The translations under genes were made by a program, and so were the position numbers. The notes below the pieces were generated by a model. It did not search any database. It was not told the DNA's origin and saw only the letters and a program-made list of their open reading frames with translations. This document shows positions 1 to 9,560 of a DNA stretch of 64,000 bases, piece after piece (the stretch's first letter is position 1; each line of letters begins with the position of its first letter). The DNA is from Notolepis coatsorum (lineage: Eukaryota > Chordata > Actinopteri > Aulopiformes > Paralepididae), in NCBI GenBank assembly GCA_963971535.1, contig OZ020598.1, positions 88,860,985-88,924,984 of the forward strand, given 5' to 3'.

Positions 1-380
1 TGGTGGTGGTAATGGTAGTAGTAATAGTAGTTTAGTTTATTTGATAGGGACAGCACAGTACTAGTGGTGGTGGTAATGGTAGTAGTAATAGTAGTTTAGT
101 TTATTTGATAGGGACAGCACAGTACTAGTGGTGGTGGTAATGGTAGTAGTAATAGTAGTTTAGTTTAGTTTATTTGATAGGGACAGCACAGTACTAGTGG
201 TGGTGGTAATGGTAGTAGTGGTAATATTAGTAGTAGTAAAAACTAAACAAATGCCTCTGTAGTACTCTGTAGTTGTTGTTGTAGTAGTTAATAGTAGTGT
301 TAGTAGTAGTGGTACTAGTAATAGTACTGTAGAAGTGGTAGTAGTAGTTGTGGTAGTAGTCGTCGTCATAGTAGTAATTA
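1..380. repeat. Trinucleotide-rich tandem repeat in rest intron 2
   Basis: A unit of about 64 bases, rich in GTA/GGT triplets and containing 'gatagggacagcacagtac', is repeated three times up to about position 205. It is followed by irregular GTA/GTG triplets that run up to the splice donor of the rest coding exon at 380-381. Read on the minus strand it would give a poly-threonine frame, which I treat as an artefact of the repeat. Confidence 0.85.
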
Positions 381-381
381 C

Positions 382-694
382 CTGATGACATTTTCATCCT
401 CGCTGTCAGAGTAGCTGCAGCCGACCGTCTTCAGCTCCATCATCTCCTTCTCGTCCGCCATGCTGCCGTCGCAGCCCCCGCCCTCTGCCGCCGCCACGTT
501 GGCCAGCATCACCAGCTGAGGGGCCGGCAGGTCGCTGTGGGCCAGTTCGCTCAGACTCTGGGGCACCTCCACCACCATGGGCACACCGACGGGGTACGAC
601 CCCATTGCAAACATTGTCTGAGTAGCCATTCTGAGTGCAGTCTCCTTTAGGTTTATTCAGCAGGTGGGCTGCCACGGCATGAAGAACGCCTCCA
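382..694 (-). CDS. rest: REST (RE1-silencing transcription factor), first coding exon; gene continues off the left edge
   Basis: REST is a nuclear zinc-finger repressor that binds RE1 elements and recruits Sin3/CoREST complexes to silence neuronal genes. The exon starts after a strong minus-strand acceptor (pyrimidine tract ending ctcctgcag, AG at 695-696). It carries a 65-base leader and an ATG at 627-629, and codes for 82 codons plus two bases before a GTAATT donor at 376-381. The peptide begins MATQTMFAMG. It contains APQLVMLANVA, matching the REST N-terminal APQLIMLANVA block, then an acidic EKEMMELK...YSDSEDEN stretch like the REST sequence ahead of the zinc fingers. This N-terminal region is the Sin3-binding part. 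The zinc fingers are not in the window. As I recall, the first coding exon is longer in mammals and reaches the zinc fingers, so the donor near codon 83 is unusual. Identification rests on the N-terminal match only. Confidence 0.85.
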
Positions 695-2431
695 CTGCAG
701 GAGAAAACCAGTTAGAAGAACTAAATGTTACTGAGCGCTAAAACACACAAGTGGAGGGTCTCTTTGAAAATTAACACTTTTGTCATGAATGTATCGGAAA
801 TGTATTTATTAACAAAAGTTTGAAGGCCGCAACATCCCCTATGACCAAATGATATAAGTAGGCGAATGGGATGGGCTGTCTAGAACCAGGGAGACATTTT
901 ATTCTTATTTTATTCATTATGGGCCACGTAATGCATTTGTACCTTTACCGGTTTACTAGTATTCTACAGGTCGTTTTACAGCGCTCATTACCCTAGTTAA
1001 ATAGTGTGGCTGAATTAAATGCCAAAAATCTGGCTCAAATATAAAGTAAATATATTTTACGTTTGTAATGGGAGTAACTACTAGGCCTACACACAACAAG
1101 GAAACTGACCTGGGCTGAATCAGAGTTGACGTAATCTGATCTGTCACTTTCTCTCAACCAGCTGGTTTATTAGGCTAATCAGATTAGTGAGCATACATAT
1201 GTCAAACTTTTTTGATCACGTTTAGTTTTGATCAGTCTATTAATATTTGCTTAAGTACATCAAATATGTATGTAATGATGACTGCAGAGTTATGTGTTTT
1301 TCCTAATCATCAAATACATTAATGCATTCATTCAAATGTGCATGCCATGGAATAAGTAACGATGTTTAACACTAATAGATTAACGCCAATATATGACAAT
1401 GTTCTGGTTATACAAAGCGTACGCCTACTGTATCCATGCACACTAACTAACTTCACCAACTCTCCAGGACTGTGTTTGCATGCTCAGACATTTTGCATTC
1501 GGCCATTTTGAAACAGCACCACAACTTATTCGACAGCGCCCAACAACTCAAGTACATTCCACTCCAAAACAATGAATAATATATACACATAGTTAGAGAC
1601 CTATACGGTTACAAGTATTATACAACGCCTAACACGGGCGAATAATGTAAAGACTTTCCATGCAAGCTTGTTTGTATGTATATTAAAAAAAAAAAAAAAT
1701 GGTAACAAAGTTATTGAATAGGTATTTTGACCTTCCTGGGCAATGGACTTTCAGTCAAAACAACATTTACAAAATATTCCTTTTCGCCCAAAAAAATAAG
1801 TAAACTGCTTTCTGATGATTATACTATTTATTGCACGCCAAATAATGTCACATTGGTGCAGTGAGTTTGATAGAACGTCTGCATGTTTTGCATTGTTGGC
1901 GATGAAGCTTCGCCTATTATTAGGTGATTTACAACTCGTTGTTTTGATTTGATAGGGAGGATATCAAGGCAAACATTTTGTTAAAGAAAAAACCCGTTTA
2001 CTGTGATGAATTGAAGTGACCGAAAAGCAGATAGCCGTCCGGCAGCACGAGGAGGCCCGCCTCGCCTCTAGCGAGTCTGAAACTTATCCCGCAGCAAGAA
2101 GCACAAACCTCGAATGAAACACTTCAGTTCAGACTCGTAGATTCTCCAAACACGCAGGGATCGTACTCGCTGTCGGTTTGCAACATGTATGTGACATGTA
2201 CATAAACGTCCGTCATGTGTCCATTAAAAGTATTTGTTCGGCGAGTGTTAGCCATGGTCCTGAAGCAGCTTGTGTGCTGGACAGCGCCTCTTCCTTCCCA
2301 ACGACCCCCACCACCACACCAACTGTCGTCCATTTTCCAAACTCTTTTTTACAAAGTTATAGTTTCGTGTGATCGTCATCAAACGACAAAACATCGGCGA
2401 ATATGATTTAACAGTCGAGTCCAGGACTTAC
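695..2431 (-). other. rest: rest intron 1
   Basis: AT-rich intron between the candidate leader exon (donor GTAAGT, read on the minus strand at 2426-2431) and the coding exon acceptor at 695. Apart from an A-run near 1684-1699 and the RE1-like site at 1512-1540, I see no coding or repeat features. Confidence 0.6.
1512..1540 (+). promoter_or_regulatory. RE1/NRSE-like site with expanded half-site spacing
   Basis: CAGCACC (1514-1520) is followed by eleven bases and then GACAGCGCC (1532-1540). These match the two halves of the canonical RE1 (CAGCACC...GGACAGCGCC) in the correct order and orientation. The gap is eight bases longer than canonical, which gives a half-site centre distance of about 19. 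Spacings of roughly 16-19 are the described non-canonical class of REST-bound RE1. One base is off (C for the first G of the right half). The site lies in rest's own first intron, suggesting autoregulation; binding is inferred. Confidence 0.5.
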
Positions 2432-2560
2432 CCTCTCTATCTGAATCCACACTCGGTTGTGTTTCGCTGTGTTGTTTAGGACGAACAATGAGAAAGTGTT
2501 CAGGAGAGAAGTTTCCGCACATTCCTCCACATCGGGTTATGTGTCTGTTGCGTAGTCAGG
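2432..2560 (-). other. rest: Candidate non-coding exon 1 of rest
   Basis: On the minus strand this stretch ends in GAGAGG followed by a consensus donor GTAAGT (2431 down to 2426). It is free of repeats and lies just downstream of a CpG-bearing promoter-like sequence. The 5' boundary is not visible and is set roughly. REST genes in vertebrates begin with a non-coding exon, which fits. Confidence 0.5.
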
Positions 2561-2620
2561 GACTGTGACCGTGACGTCACCGGCCTGTCCCTCTGTCTGC
2601 CTGGGGCTGAGGTGAATGTT
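2560..2620 (-). promoter_or_regulatory. rest: Candidate rest core promoter with palindromic CRE
   Basis: A perfect CRE palindrome TGACGTCA sits at 2572-2579, followed by GC-rich sequence and no TATA box on the minus strand. CRE sites close to the start are typical of TATA-less CpG promoters. The position just upstream of the candidate leader exon is the main support. Confidence 0.45.
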
Positions 2621-2848
2621 GAGACAGATGTGTTTGATCTGTAATGCTATATATTTTTTTAGCCAAGCTCAAATAGCATGATGTAAACTGTATATATATG
2701 GAATGAATATAGAAAATTCATATTCATGACACAAAAAAATTGTCAGGGACAAAGGCAACTTTCCTGTACTTTATTAATGAATCTAAACAATATAGCACAA
2801 TTTGATATAATATATGCCTTTACTTTAAATGATTAAGCAAATATAATA

Positions 2849-2983
2849 CGCATCGACAATACCTTTTAAAAATACCACAAAAAAAACAAAGATTACATGT
2901 TATAATGCCAGTTTGTGTCATATCTATGCAGCATTATGCAATCTTTGTTTTTTGTGGTCTTTTTAAAAGGTATTGTCGATGCG
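2849..2983. repeat. Hairpin-forming inverted repeat (MITE remnant)
   Basis: Arms of about 44 bases, starting CGCATCGACAATACCTTTTA at 2849 and reversed at 2939-2983, are separated by a 44-base loop. The flanks 2640-2848 and 2984-3120 are AT-rich with nothing else recognised. Confidence 0.7.
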
Positions 2984-3122
2984 CCTGTGTGTACCTATTG
3001 TAATATAATGGAATATGTATACGTTTAAAATAATGCCTGGGGCTGTCTAAGCAGAACACTGTACAACACTTTATTGGAACATTTTACTATAGATCTGCTA
3101 TGATATTTTGTTATCTTGCCCA

Positions 3123-3228
<106 letters not shown>

Positions 3229-3756
3229 AGCATTTTCTAATGTAATGGCCTGTCTTTCCTCTGTCAGTTTTGTTACCTGTGCTTATATGTTTGCTTAATT
3301 GCTTTTGGGGGGGACCCTCTTGACATTTTTATCTCTGTGATTTTGGGGCAAAAGGTTTAAAGGTTTATCTTGCATGCTAAAATATAGCTATTTTAGATTA
3401 CTCAGCCTTTAAAATATAAATCTTTGGGGCAGAGGTAAGGCAGATGTGACAAGAGCACCAGAGTCTAAGGGCTTTTAACCAGGTTGAAAGTTAAAGGATA
3501 AATAATTTTTTCACAGAAAGCTGCAGGGGGAGGGGGGGGGGTACTCACATCTGGGTTTAATAGGTGACAGAGAGAAACTGAAATGGTGGTTAGGCAGGTT
3601 TATTGACAGGGCCGGACAGTCAATTTACATCCACCAGTTACGCTGGTGAATTCCAACATTTTACAGCCACTTTCAGTACTTGACCAGAGAAACGGAGTGA
3701 CAGAATAGAAAAGAGCCTGGTTGGTTACCTTGGCTAGTAGACAAGACAAACTGATA

Positions 3757-3860
3757 CCAGCCACAGCATGGCGGCATGTGTTGCCTCACATCGGTCCTTG
3801 GTTTGAACCTGACGGGGGGCCTTTCTGTGTGGAGTTTGCATGTCCTCCCTTGTTTCAAGT
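3757..3860 (+). mobile_element. Degraded V-SINE-like fragment
   Basis: It contains TTGCCTCACA, a decayed box B (ggtttgaacctg) and CTTTCTGTGTGGAGTTTGCA, the conserved core of fish V-SINEs (tRNA-derived, DANA/HE1 type). The 5' tRNA part is largely lost. Confidence 0.65.
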
Positions 3861-4099
3861 TTCAAGTTTCTTTAATAGTTGTCATACAGAAGTACAGAAT
3901 ACTTTTGTACAAAATGCTTCTTACTGCTTACTTAATGTTTGCGTTGCCATTGCCCTTGAGCCTGGCATTAGTACTAGTTGGCCCCAGAGGGTGTCTGTGG
4001 CTGCCCACTGCTACTAAATGGTTAGGATGGGTCAAATGCAGATGAATATTTCCCCACAGGGATGGGGAATGGGGAGGAATGGGAGTGGCTGGCTCTGCG

Positions 4100-4280
4100 C
4101 TGACATGGCTGACATCATACCTCAATGACTGCTCCTACCAAGTGTCATGGAGAGGGACCCTGTCGGCCACCCGCCCCCCTGCGGACAGGTGTCTCCCAGG
4201 GCTCGGTCCTAGGACCCCTTCTCTTCTCCCTCTACACTAAATCACTGGGTAACATTATCACGTCTCATGGCTTCTTGGTC
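4100..4280 (+). pseudogene. L2-like LINE reverse transcriptase fragment
   Basis: Translations across frames give pieces resembling [15 protein letters not shown] and [16 protein letters not shown], the region leading into RT motif B of L2-type LINEs. It is short, frameshifted and flanked by unrelated DNA. Confidence 0.6.
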
Positions 4281-4431
4281 CCAAGGGGGAAATTGTGTTA
4301 GGATCCCGGGCCAACAGCAACATGTCCAGAAGTACTCCAGAAAGTTGTAGAAGGTACTCTTTAGAGATGGGGTGACAAATAAAACGATTTAAAAAAGCCT
4401 CTATTAACTAGTTAATTATAGAAAAGAGTTA

Positions 4432-4650
4432 AAGGGACACGCCAACATCATGGGAAAAGCACTTACCATCTTCTCCAGAGTCAGATAACTACAGTAGATA
4501 GATACCTATTTCCTCTGTGTGTACAGTAGAAAGCTATCCGGCTGCAAGCTAGCCTAGCTTAGCACAACTGAATGGAAGCAGATACGGACCACTAGCCTAG
4601 CTCTGGGGGGAAGTGTTTTTGGCCAACAGTTGTCACTGTATCCGCTTCCT
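4432..4650. mobile_element. Half of a palindromic MITE (relative of 6850-7125 and 9263-9549)
   Basis: It starts with AAAGGGACACGCCAACAT and shares the GAAAGCTATC and TAGCCTAGCTTAGCACAA blocks with the element at 6.9 kb. The opposite arm is missing. From 4650 to about 4970 I see nothing recognisable apart from a short AT repeat. Confidence 0.5.
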
Positions 4651-4971
4651 TGACACTATTCTTGCCACCACTATTTGCACCTGAAGTTCTTCTCATTTGC
4701 ATTTTACTGCATCTGCTGAGACGTGTGATACTTAGGTGTTTGCTTCAAAGAGTTCTAATTTCCTCTCATGCTTTAGTGGATTATTTGTTAAAAAAATGGG
4801 GGATGGTCATCAGGTAGATTGGCATTATATATACCCTATATATATATACACCGCTACTTTCATCTCTCTTTTCCAGGTAAGCCCAGCAGATATTTGGTTT
4901 AGGACACCCAGAGCAGATACAAATACTGGGAACCCCCGTGGCCAAGGAAGGTATCGGAGTTGACCAGCTGG

Positions 4972-6420
4972 TACGAATCTGGGTTTAACATGATTTCTGG
5001 AGATCCCTCTGGTGTTGTGGTCGTGGTATTCACTGACCTTTGGGAAGTATTTTGACATGTACATGAGTACCTTAGTGGTGTAGTGTATCTTGTAGACCAG
5101 GCCCATTGCAAGTTGCTGTACTCTGTCGTCTACTCTAAGCCATCCTAGGTTGTCAAAGTGGGCAGGGGTGAGGTTGGTTCTTGGAGTAAGGTCAAGCAGT
5201 AGTCTGACCAGTTTGTTTTGAGATGTTTGTAATTTAGTTTTTAGCGCCTTTGAGGTGCTTTGGTACCATGAGGTGCAAGCATAGTCGTAGTACCCTTGAA
5301 TGAGTGCTCCTGCCAGAGTCTTCAGGGTATTCTTGTTTACCAGAGAGGAGATCCTTGGTAAGCTTTGACTGACTTTTACGAAACTCAGTGCATTTTTTTG
5401 TCTCTGGTTTTCATAGTGGTCATTATTTCGGAGTGCATCCACGGCTCAGCGCGATTTTTTTACCCTGGTGGTTCTTAAGGGGGCCATGTTGTTTAGTATT
5501 GTTGAGAATTAGGGCGGCTACTTGGCGTAGTGGGCAAGGCGCTCGCCACGAATGCGGAGACGCTGGGCTCGCCTGTTCGAGCCCAGCGCTCCACATTGCT
5601 TTCAGTTTAGCTGGTCGTTCATACTAATACACATTGGCCGTATTAGGGGGTGGGAAACTGATGGGTGGGGATCGGGCGTTGTGGACAGCGACTCCTACAG
5701 GTCGGTTGGTGCGCCTGCGCAGTAGAATCAGGAAGTGTCGGGGGCAGCGTGAGCCTCCCACACGTTACTCCTCGCCACTGAGAGATCGAGCTGCGCAGGT
5801 GAAAAGATGCGACTGCTGTTACCTCAAGTACCGGAGGGGACTTGTGCTATGTATGACTTAGTCCACATTGCAGCCGGCTTGTGGGAGGCAAGAAACAGCG
5901 TTCGTGACAGGGGAGGGTTGAATTGGATGATACGAAATTGGGATGGGAGAAAATATAGAAAATGGGAGAAAAAGTGGATGAAAAAAAAAGTATTGTTGAG
6001 AATTTGGTTTTGAAACCTAGCCATGTTTCTTCAACCAGTGTACCACTGAGCTCTTCTGACCAGTCCAGACTCTCCAGTTCTAGGTTAAAGGCCTCGCTAG
6101 AGTAGGTTTTGAGATCTCTATATGTGACTGTTTTGTGACAGCCGGCCTTTTATTTTAGCTTTTTGAGCATACAGAATATCATATAATGATCGCTTAACCT
6201 GCATGCTATAACCCCTTTATTGGAGATCCTGGAATTGTCAGAGGTCAGAATGAGATCAATGGAAGTCTGTGTTGATTCACATACTCGTGTGGGTTGGGTG
6301 ATTAGCTGGCTGAAGCCGTGCAGATCACAAAACCTACTGAAGGACTTGAAGACGGGTGCATCTTTTCGTTGCATATCCTAGCACTATCCCAGCGCCCAAG
6401 ACAAAGTTTGACCATGAGCC
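4972..6420 (-). mobile_element. Internally deleted LINE copy (same family as 9561-12168), split by a SINE
   Basis: From the right, the minus strand carries the end of an endonuclease domain (peptide with CRLSDHY near 6150-6220), then the linker that in the large copy starts MAPLRTTRVKNRAE, then, after 5355, the RT C-terminal part (SSLVNKNTLKTLAGAL...). About 1.4 kb, including the catalytic RT motifs, is missing at a clean junction near 5355. A tRNA-derived SINE (5511-5990) interrupts the linker. This copy shows that the family encodes an APE-type endonuclease upstream of the RT. Confidence 0.8.
5511..5990 (+). mobile_element. tRNA-derived SINE with poly(A)-like tail and target duplication
   Basis: It begins with a tRNA-like head: box A (TGGCGTAGTGGG, 5523-5534) and box B (GTTCGAGCC near 5575). 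A unique body and an A-rich tail ending in nine A's follow. The same bases AGTATTGTTGAGAATT flank it at 5495-5510 and 5989-6004, so the insertion into the LINE is precise. The A tail and long duplication suggest L1-type mobilisation. Confidence 0.85.
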
Positions 6421-6599
6421 CTAAATTATAATTTATGAAAATAAGGTCTTCAACATATATAATTTTACACAGGTCTGTTTGTGGACTTCTGAGTCCAAGG
6501 CTTGAGACAGTAGCCTACTGGACCCCCCCCCCCTGCACCACCACTGCTACCAGGATAGGAAACCGATATTGAAATGTTCATCCACCAATTACAGTGGCT

Positions 6600-6745
6600 G
6601 AACCATATTCACTGCATGGTGGTGTAGTGGTTAACACTGTCGCCTCACAGCAAGAAGGTCCAGGGTTCGATTCCCGCTTGGGGACCAAGTTTCCGCGTTG
6701 CCAGGTACCCAGGTCTTTCTGTGTGGAGTTTGCATGTTCTCCCTG
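6600..6745 (+). mobile_element. V-SINE (tRNA-derived, DANA/HE1-like)
   Basis: Box A (TGGTGTAGTGG), TGTCGCCTCACAGCAAGAAG, box B (GGGTTCGATTCCCG) and the core TTCTGTGTGGAGTTTGCATG are all present in order. The 3' LINE-derived end is missing. Confidence 0.85.
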
Positions 6746-6849
6746 TGCTCGCAATAATGCCTGCATACTTTTCTTTAACCTACATAAATTACAGATAAAG
6801 GAGGTTTACTTCCTTCCATTTTCATCTTATGAATAAATAATCGTAATAG

Positions 6850-7125
6850 AATACGATACATGTTAGCCTAGCTTAGCACAATGAATGGAAGCGAACATGA
6901 CCGGTTAGCCTTCGGGAGAGGTGTGAGTTGGACAATGCCTAGGCTAAGCGGTCATGTCCACTTCCATTCATTGTGCTAAGCTAGGCTAACATGTATCGTA
7001 TTCATAAGCAGCCAGATAGCTTTCTACTGAACACACAGAGAGAGAACTGGTATATCTTCTTGGCTCTCTCTGGAGAAGACGAGAAGCTAATTTCCCAAAA
7101 TGTTGGCATGTTCCTTTAAAGGGAC
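6850..7125. mobile_element. Palindromic MITE remnant
   Basis: A 38-base inverted repeat (6857-6895 against 6958-6997, containing GTTAGCCTAGCTTAGCACAA) surrounds a short centre. The right side ends in CTAATTTCCCAAAATGTTGG...TTCCTTTAA, the same terminal sequence as the element at 9263-9549. The left terminus is eroded. Confidence 0.65.
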
Positions 7126-7154
7126 CAGAATACTTGGGAGAACTTGATATCAGC

Positions 7155-7430
7155 TGTACTATTAGACACAAGTCAACGTTTGCTGAACTCGCTTGGTCGG
7201 TCTGTCGGGTGAGTTCTGCAGCAGCAATTAGCCAACATGACTTCTTTACTGTAAAGGCTGACAGCCAACGACTGACTGACCGGTTAGCTAGACTTGGCTG
7301 TGAGTGACAGATAGGGCTGAAGTGAGACTAAGAGGTTAAAGTTTTGGAGATGTTTGCCTCAATGTTTTTATTTTCTCTGACGGAATACTGGGGAGAATAT
7401 TCTGAAAGTAGTAGAAGATCCGCTGCCAAC
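7155..7430 (+). repeat. Diverged copy of the b4galt1 promoter/leader region
   Basis: This stretch aligns by eye with 21085-21355 just upstream of b4galt1 exon 1. Shared blocks in order include AGTCAACGT, TGCTGAACTCGCT, GGTCGGT, TGACAGATAGG, GGGCTGAAGT, AGAGGTTAAAGTTT, TTTGCCTCAA, GACGGAATACT and AGAATAT. The coding part of exon 1 is not present. It looks like an old segmental duplicate, or both are copies of one repeat. Confidence 0.6.
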
Positions 7431-7721
7431 AACATTGACCTCTCTCCTGTAGGCCGTCTCCTCATTCACTATTACCTATCACTGTTGTTATGTCTGTGGA
7501 GATAAGATAAGATATTCCTTTATTGATCCCCTTGGGGAAATTCAGGCATCATAGCAGCATGGGGGGAGGAGGGGAGATACAGGTACATGGTAATAGTAGA
7601 AGACATGATACAGGTCATACAATTATAGTACATTGAAAAAGTAAAAATAAAAATAGGCAGTGTAAACATAATTAACTCTGAGTATGCGCATATGAGCAAG
7701 TAGGCAAGTAGTCTCTGACTA

Positions 7722-7828
7722 ATGAAATTATATACCTGGGTTCCATCCTAGAGGCAAATCTTTCCTGTGACAAAATGGCAACCAAAGTAATCAAAAAACA
7801 AGATTCTTGTACCGGATCTCCTCTCTGG
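7722..7828 (+). mobile_element. Short fragment of the 12-kb LINE family
   Basis: It matches 11060-11170 of the large copy (for example CCTGGGTTCCATCCTAGAGG and TTGTACCGGATCTCCTCTCT), with an internal 18-base loss. It ends exactly where a hAT-like sequence begins. Confidence 0.85.
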
Positions 7829-8245
7829 TAGGGCTGGGTGATATGGCCTAAAAATTTAATCTCCGATTTTTTCACACCACATCCGATTTACGATTTTAAT
7901 CGATTTTTTCTCTTAAAAACTAGAAACACCAAGGAAATCATTCAAATAAGCTTTGTTTTTATTTGACACAAAAATTATCAAACCAAGATGATTTTCCCTA
8001 TTGGGATTGAAGTGCAAACCTAACTCTCACCAATCTTCACTTAAAAAATTGTATTATATATATATATAGTAAGGTTACTCTTGATCAAACAAAGATGAAT
8101 GTCCCTATTGGGATTAATAGTGCAATAACTTGCTTTTTCACCAAACTTCACTTAAAACAAATAAAAGGTGCCTCTTGATCATCAAACAAGAATGAATTTC
8201 CCTATTGGGATTAATAAAGTGCAAATCTAACTTTCACCAAACATC
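7829..8245. mobile_element. hAT-like non-autonomous element with internal tandem repeats
   Basis: It opens with GGGCTGGGTGATATGGCCTA followed by alternating 'atcgatttt' motifs, as in common fish hAT MITEs. It then has about three diverged 65-base repeats, each containing CCCTATTGGGATTAATA and CTTTCACCAAAC. The right terminus was not identified. Confidence 0.5.
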
Positions 8246-8309
8246 ACTTGATCAGACAGATAATCACAGTTAATCACCATGTTGTAGCTGTGCGTGGCTA
8301 TGCAATCAT

Positions 8310-8600
8310 GGATATGCAGGGAGTAGAGGAGGGGGCTCAGGACACAGCCCTGGGGGGCTCCTGCGTTGAGGGTCAGGGGGGCAGAGGTGTCGCTGCCCAT
8401 TCTGCATCCTCCCCACCTGGTGATGGTCAGACAGAAAGTCCAGAACCCACAGGCTGGGGTTGAGTCCTAGGTCCCTGAGCTTGGTGTTATATATATTGAA
8501 ATTCTTTCAATATGGGGTGGGTGAGGGCTTTGTGGAGTGTTGTGGCTAGTTGTTTGTGGATCTGTTTTGCCGTTAAGCAAATTGGTGAGGGTCCAATTTG
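8310..8600 (-). pseudogene. LINE reverse transcriptase fragment (APQGCVLSPLLY type)
   Basis: The minus strand encodes a peptide like NAGAPQGCVLSPLLYSL, the RT motif B region of a fish non-LTR element different from the main family here. It is truncated at both ends. From 8600 to 9190 I see no genes; AATAAAGGTTAAATAAAATA at about 8928-8946 resembles a generic fish LINE tail. Confidence 0.55.
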
Positions 8601-9262
8601 AGCAGTATTTCACTGCCATTTAAGCATGTTACCTTGTTCGTTTCTAGTAGTAGTGACAATGGTGGATGACTTGAAGCAGGAGGGGACCACACAGCAGAGG
8701 TTGAATATGAACCTAAAGACTAATTAATGATTAAAGTATGTGTGTGTGGCCCCATTAACTTTACATTATTTTGTGGCTAAGAAAGGAGGAACTGGGTATC
8801 CAGTATTAAGCACAGCATCTGCTTCCGAAAACAAACCGTGCACACAGACTACAGAGAACAGACTACTACAGTCTGTGCATTGGTGCTCGAAAAAGAGATC
8901 TTTGATCTCAAGTGACTACCTGGTAAAATAAAGGTTAAATAAAATAATGTAGTCTGGAGAGAGGTATGGCTACGTGAGACTAGTGCAGGTAGAGTATGTC
9001 AAACAATGGAAAAGCATGCTATTACTGTTCCACACTGTGACTTGTTTATAAGATCCAGTAATAAAAACACAAATGTATTACATTTTAGTTGATATATTTC
9101 TCATATCAACACATAGCAACTGTTGTTTCATGTCAGCATTAGCAAACATTGCAACAGGAAATTTACTTTAGCCCCTTTAACTTTAATTTACACTATGATT
9201 TGAAAATGGGGGACCCTGATGTAAACAAGACAAACGTCTTTCTCTGGTCTGCATCCCCTTAA

Positions 9263-9549
9263 AGGAAAACTCCAACATTTTGGGAAATTAGCTTATTTGC
9301 CATCTACCCTGGAGTTAGACAAGAAGATACATACCTTTTTTCTTCTCTGTGCATGCAGTAGGAGTAGGAAGACGCGCACCGTTAGCCTATAGCTTAGCGC
9401 CAGTCACTGGAAGTAGGTTCCTCCATTAGCCTAGTTTCCAACGTGACGTCTTCCTACTCCTACTGCATGCAGAGAGAAGAAAAATCTTCTTGTCTAACTC
9501 CAGGGTAGATGGCAAATAAGCTAATTTCCCAAAATGTTGGAGTTTTCCT
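9263..9549. mobile_element. Fully palindromic MITE inserted at TTAA
   Basis: Ends AGGAAAACTCCAACATTTTG and its exact reverse complement are flanked by TTAA at 9259-9262 and 9550-9553. The empty site (CCCCTTAACAATTG) is seen in the other copies of this LINE tail, so insertion at TTAA with TTAA duplication is clear. The two arms match over more than 100 bases. TTAA targeting points to a piggyBac-like or similar transposase. Confidence 0.9.
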
Positions 9550-9560
9550 TTAACAATTGG

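Noticed and set aside
160-369. Poly-threonine frame on the minus strand
   Set aside because: Triplet repeat read in frame; it lies beyond the rest exon donor.
5515-5590. Possible tRNA gene
   Set aside because: Box A and B are present but no cloverleaf closes and an A-tailed body with target duplication follows, so it is a SINE.
6600-6690. Possible tRNA gene
   Set aside because: Followed by the V-SINE core; repeated elsewhere in the window.
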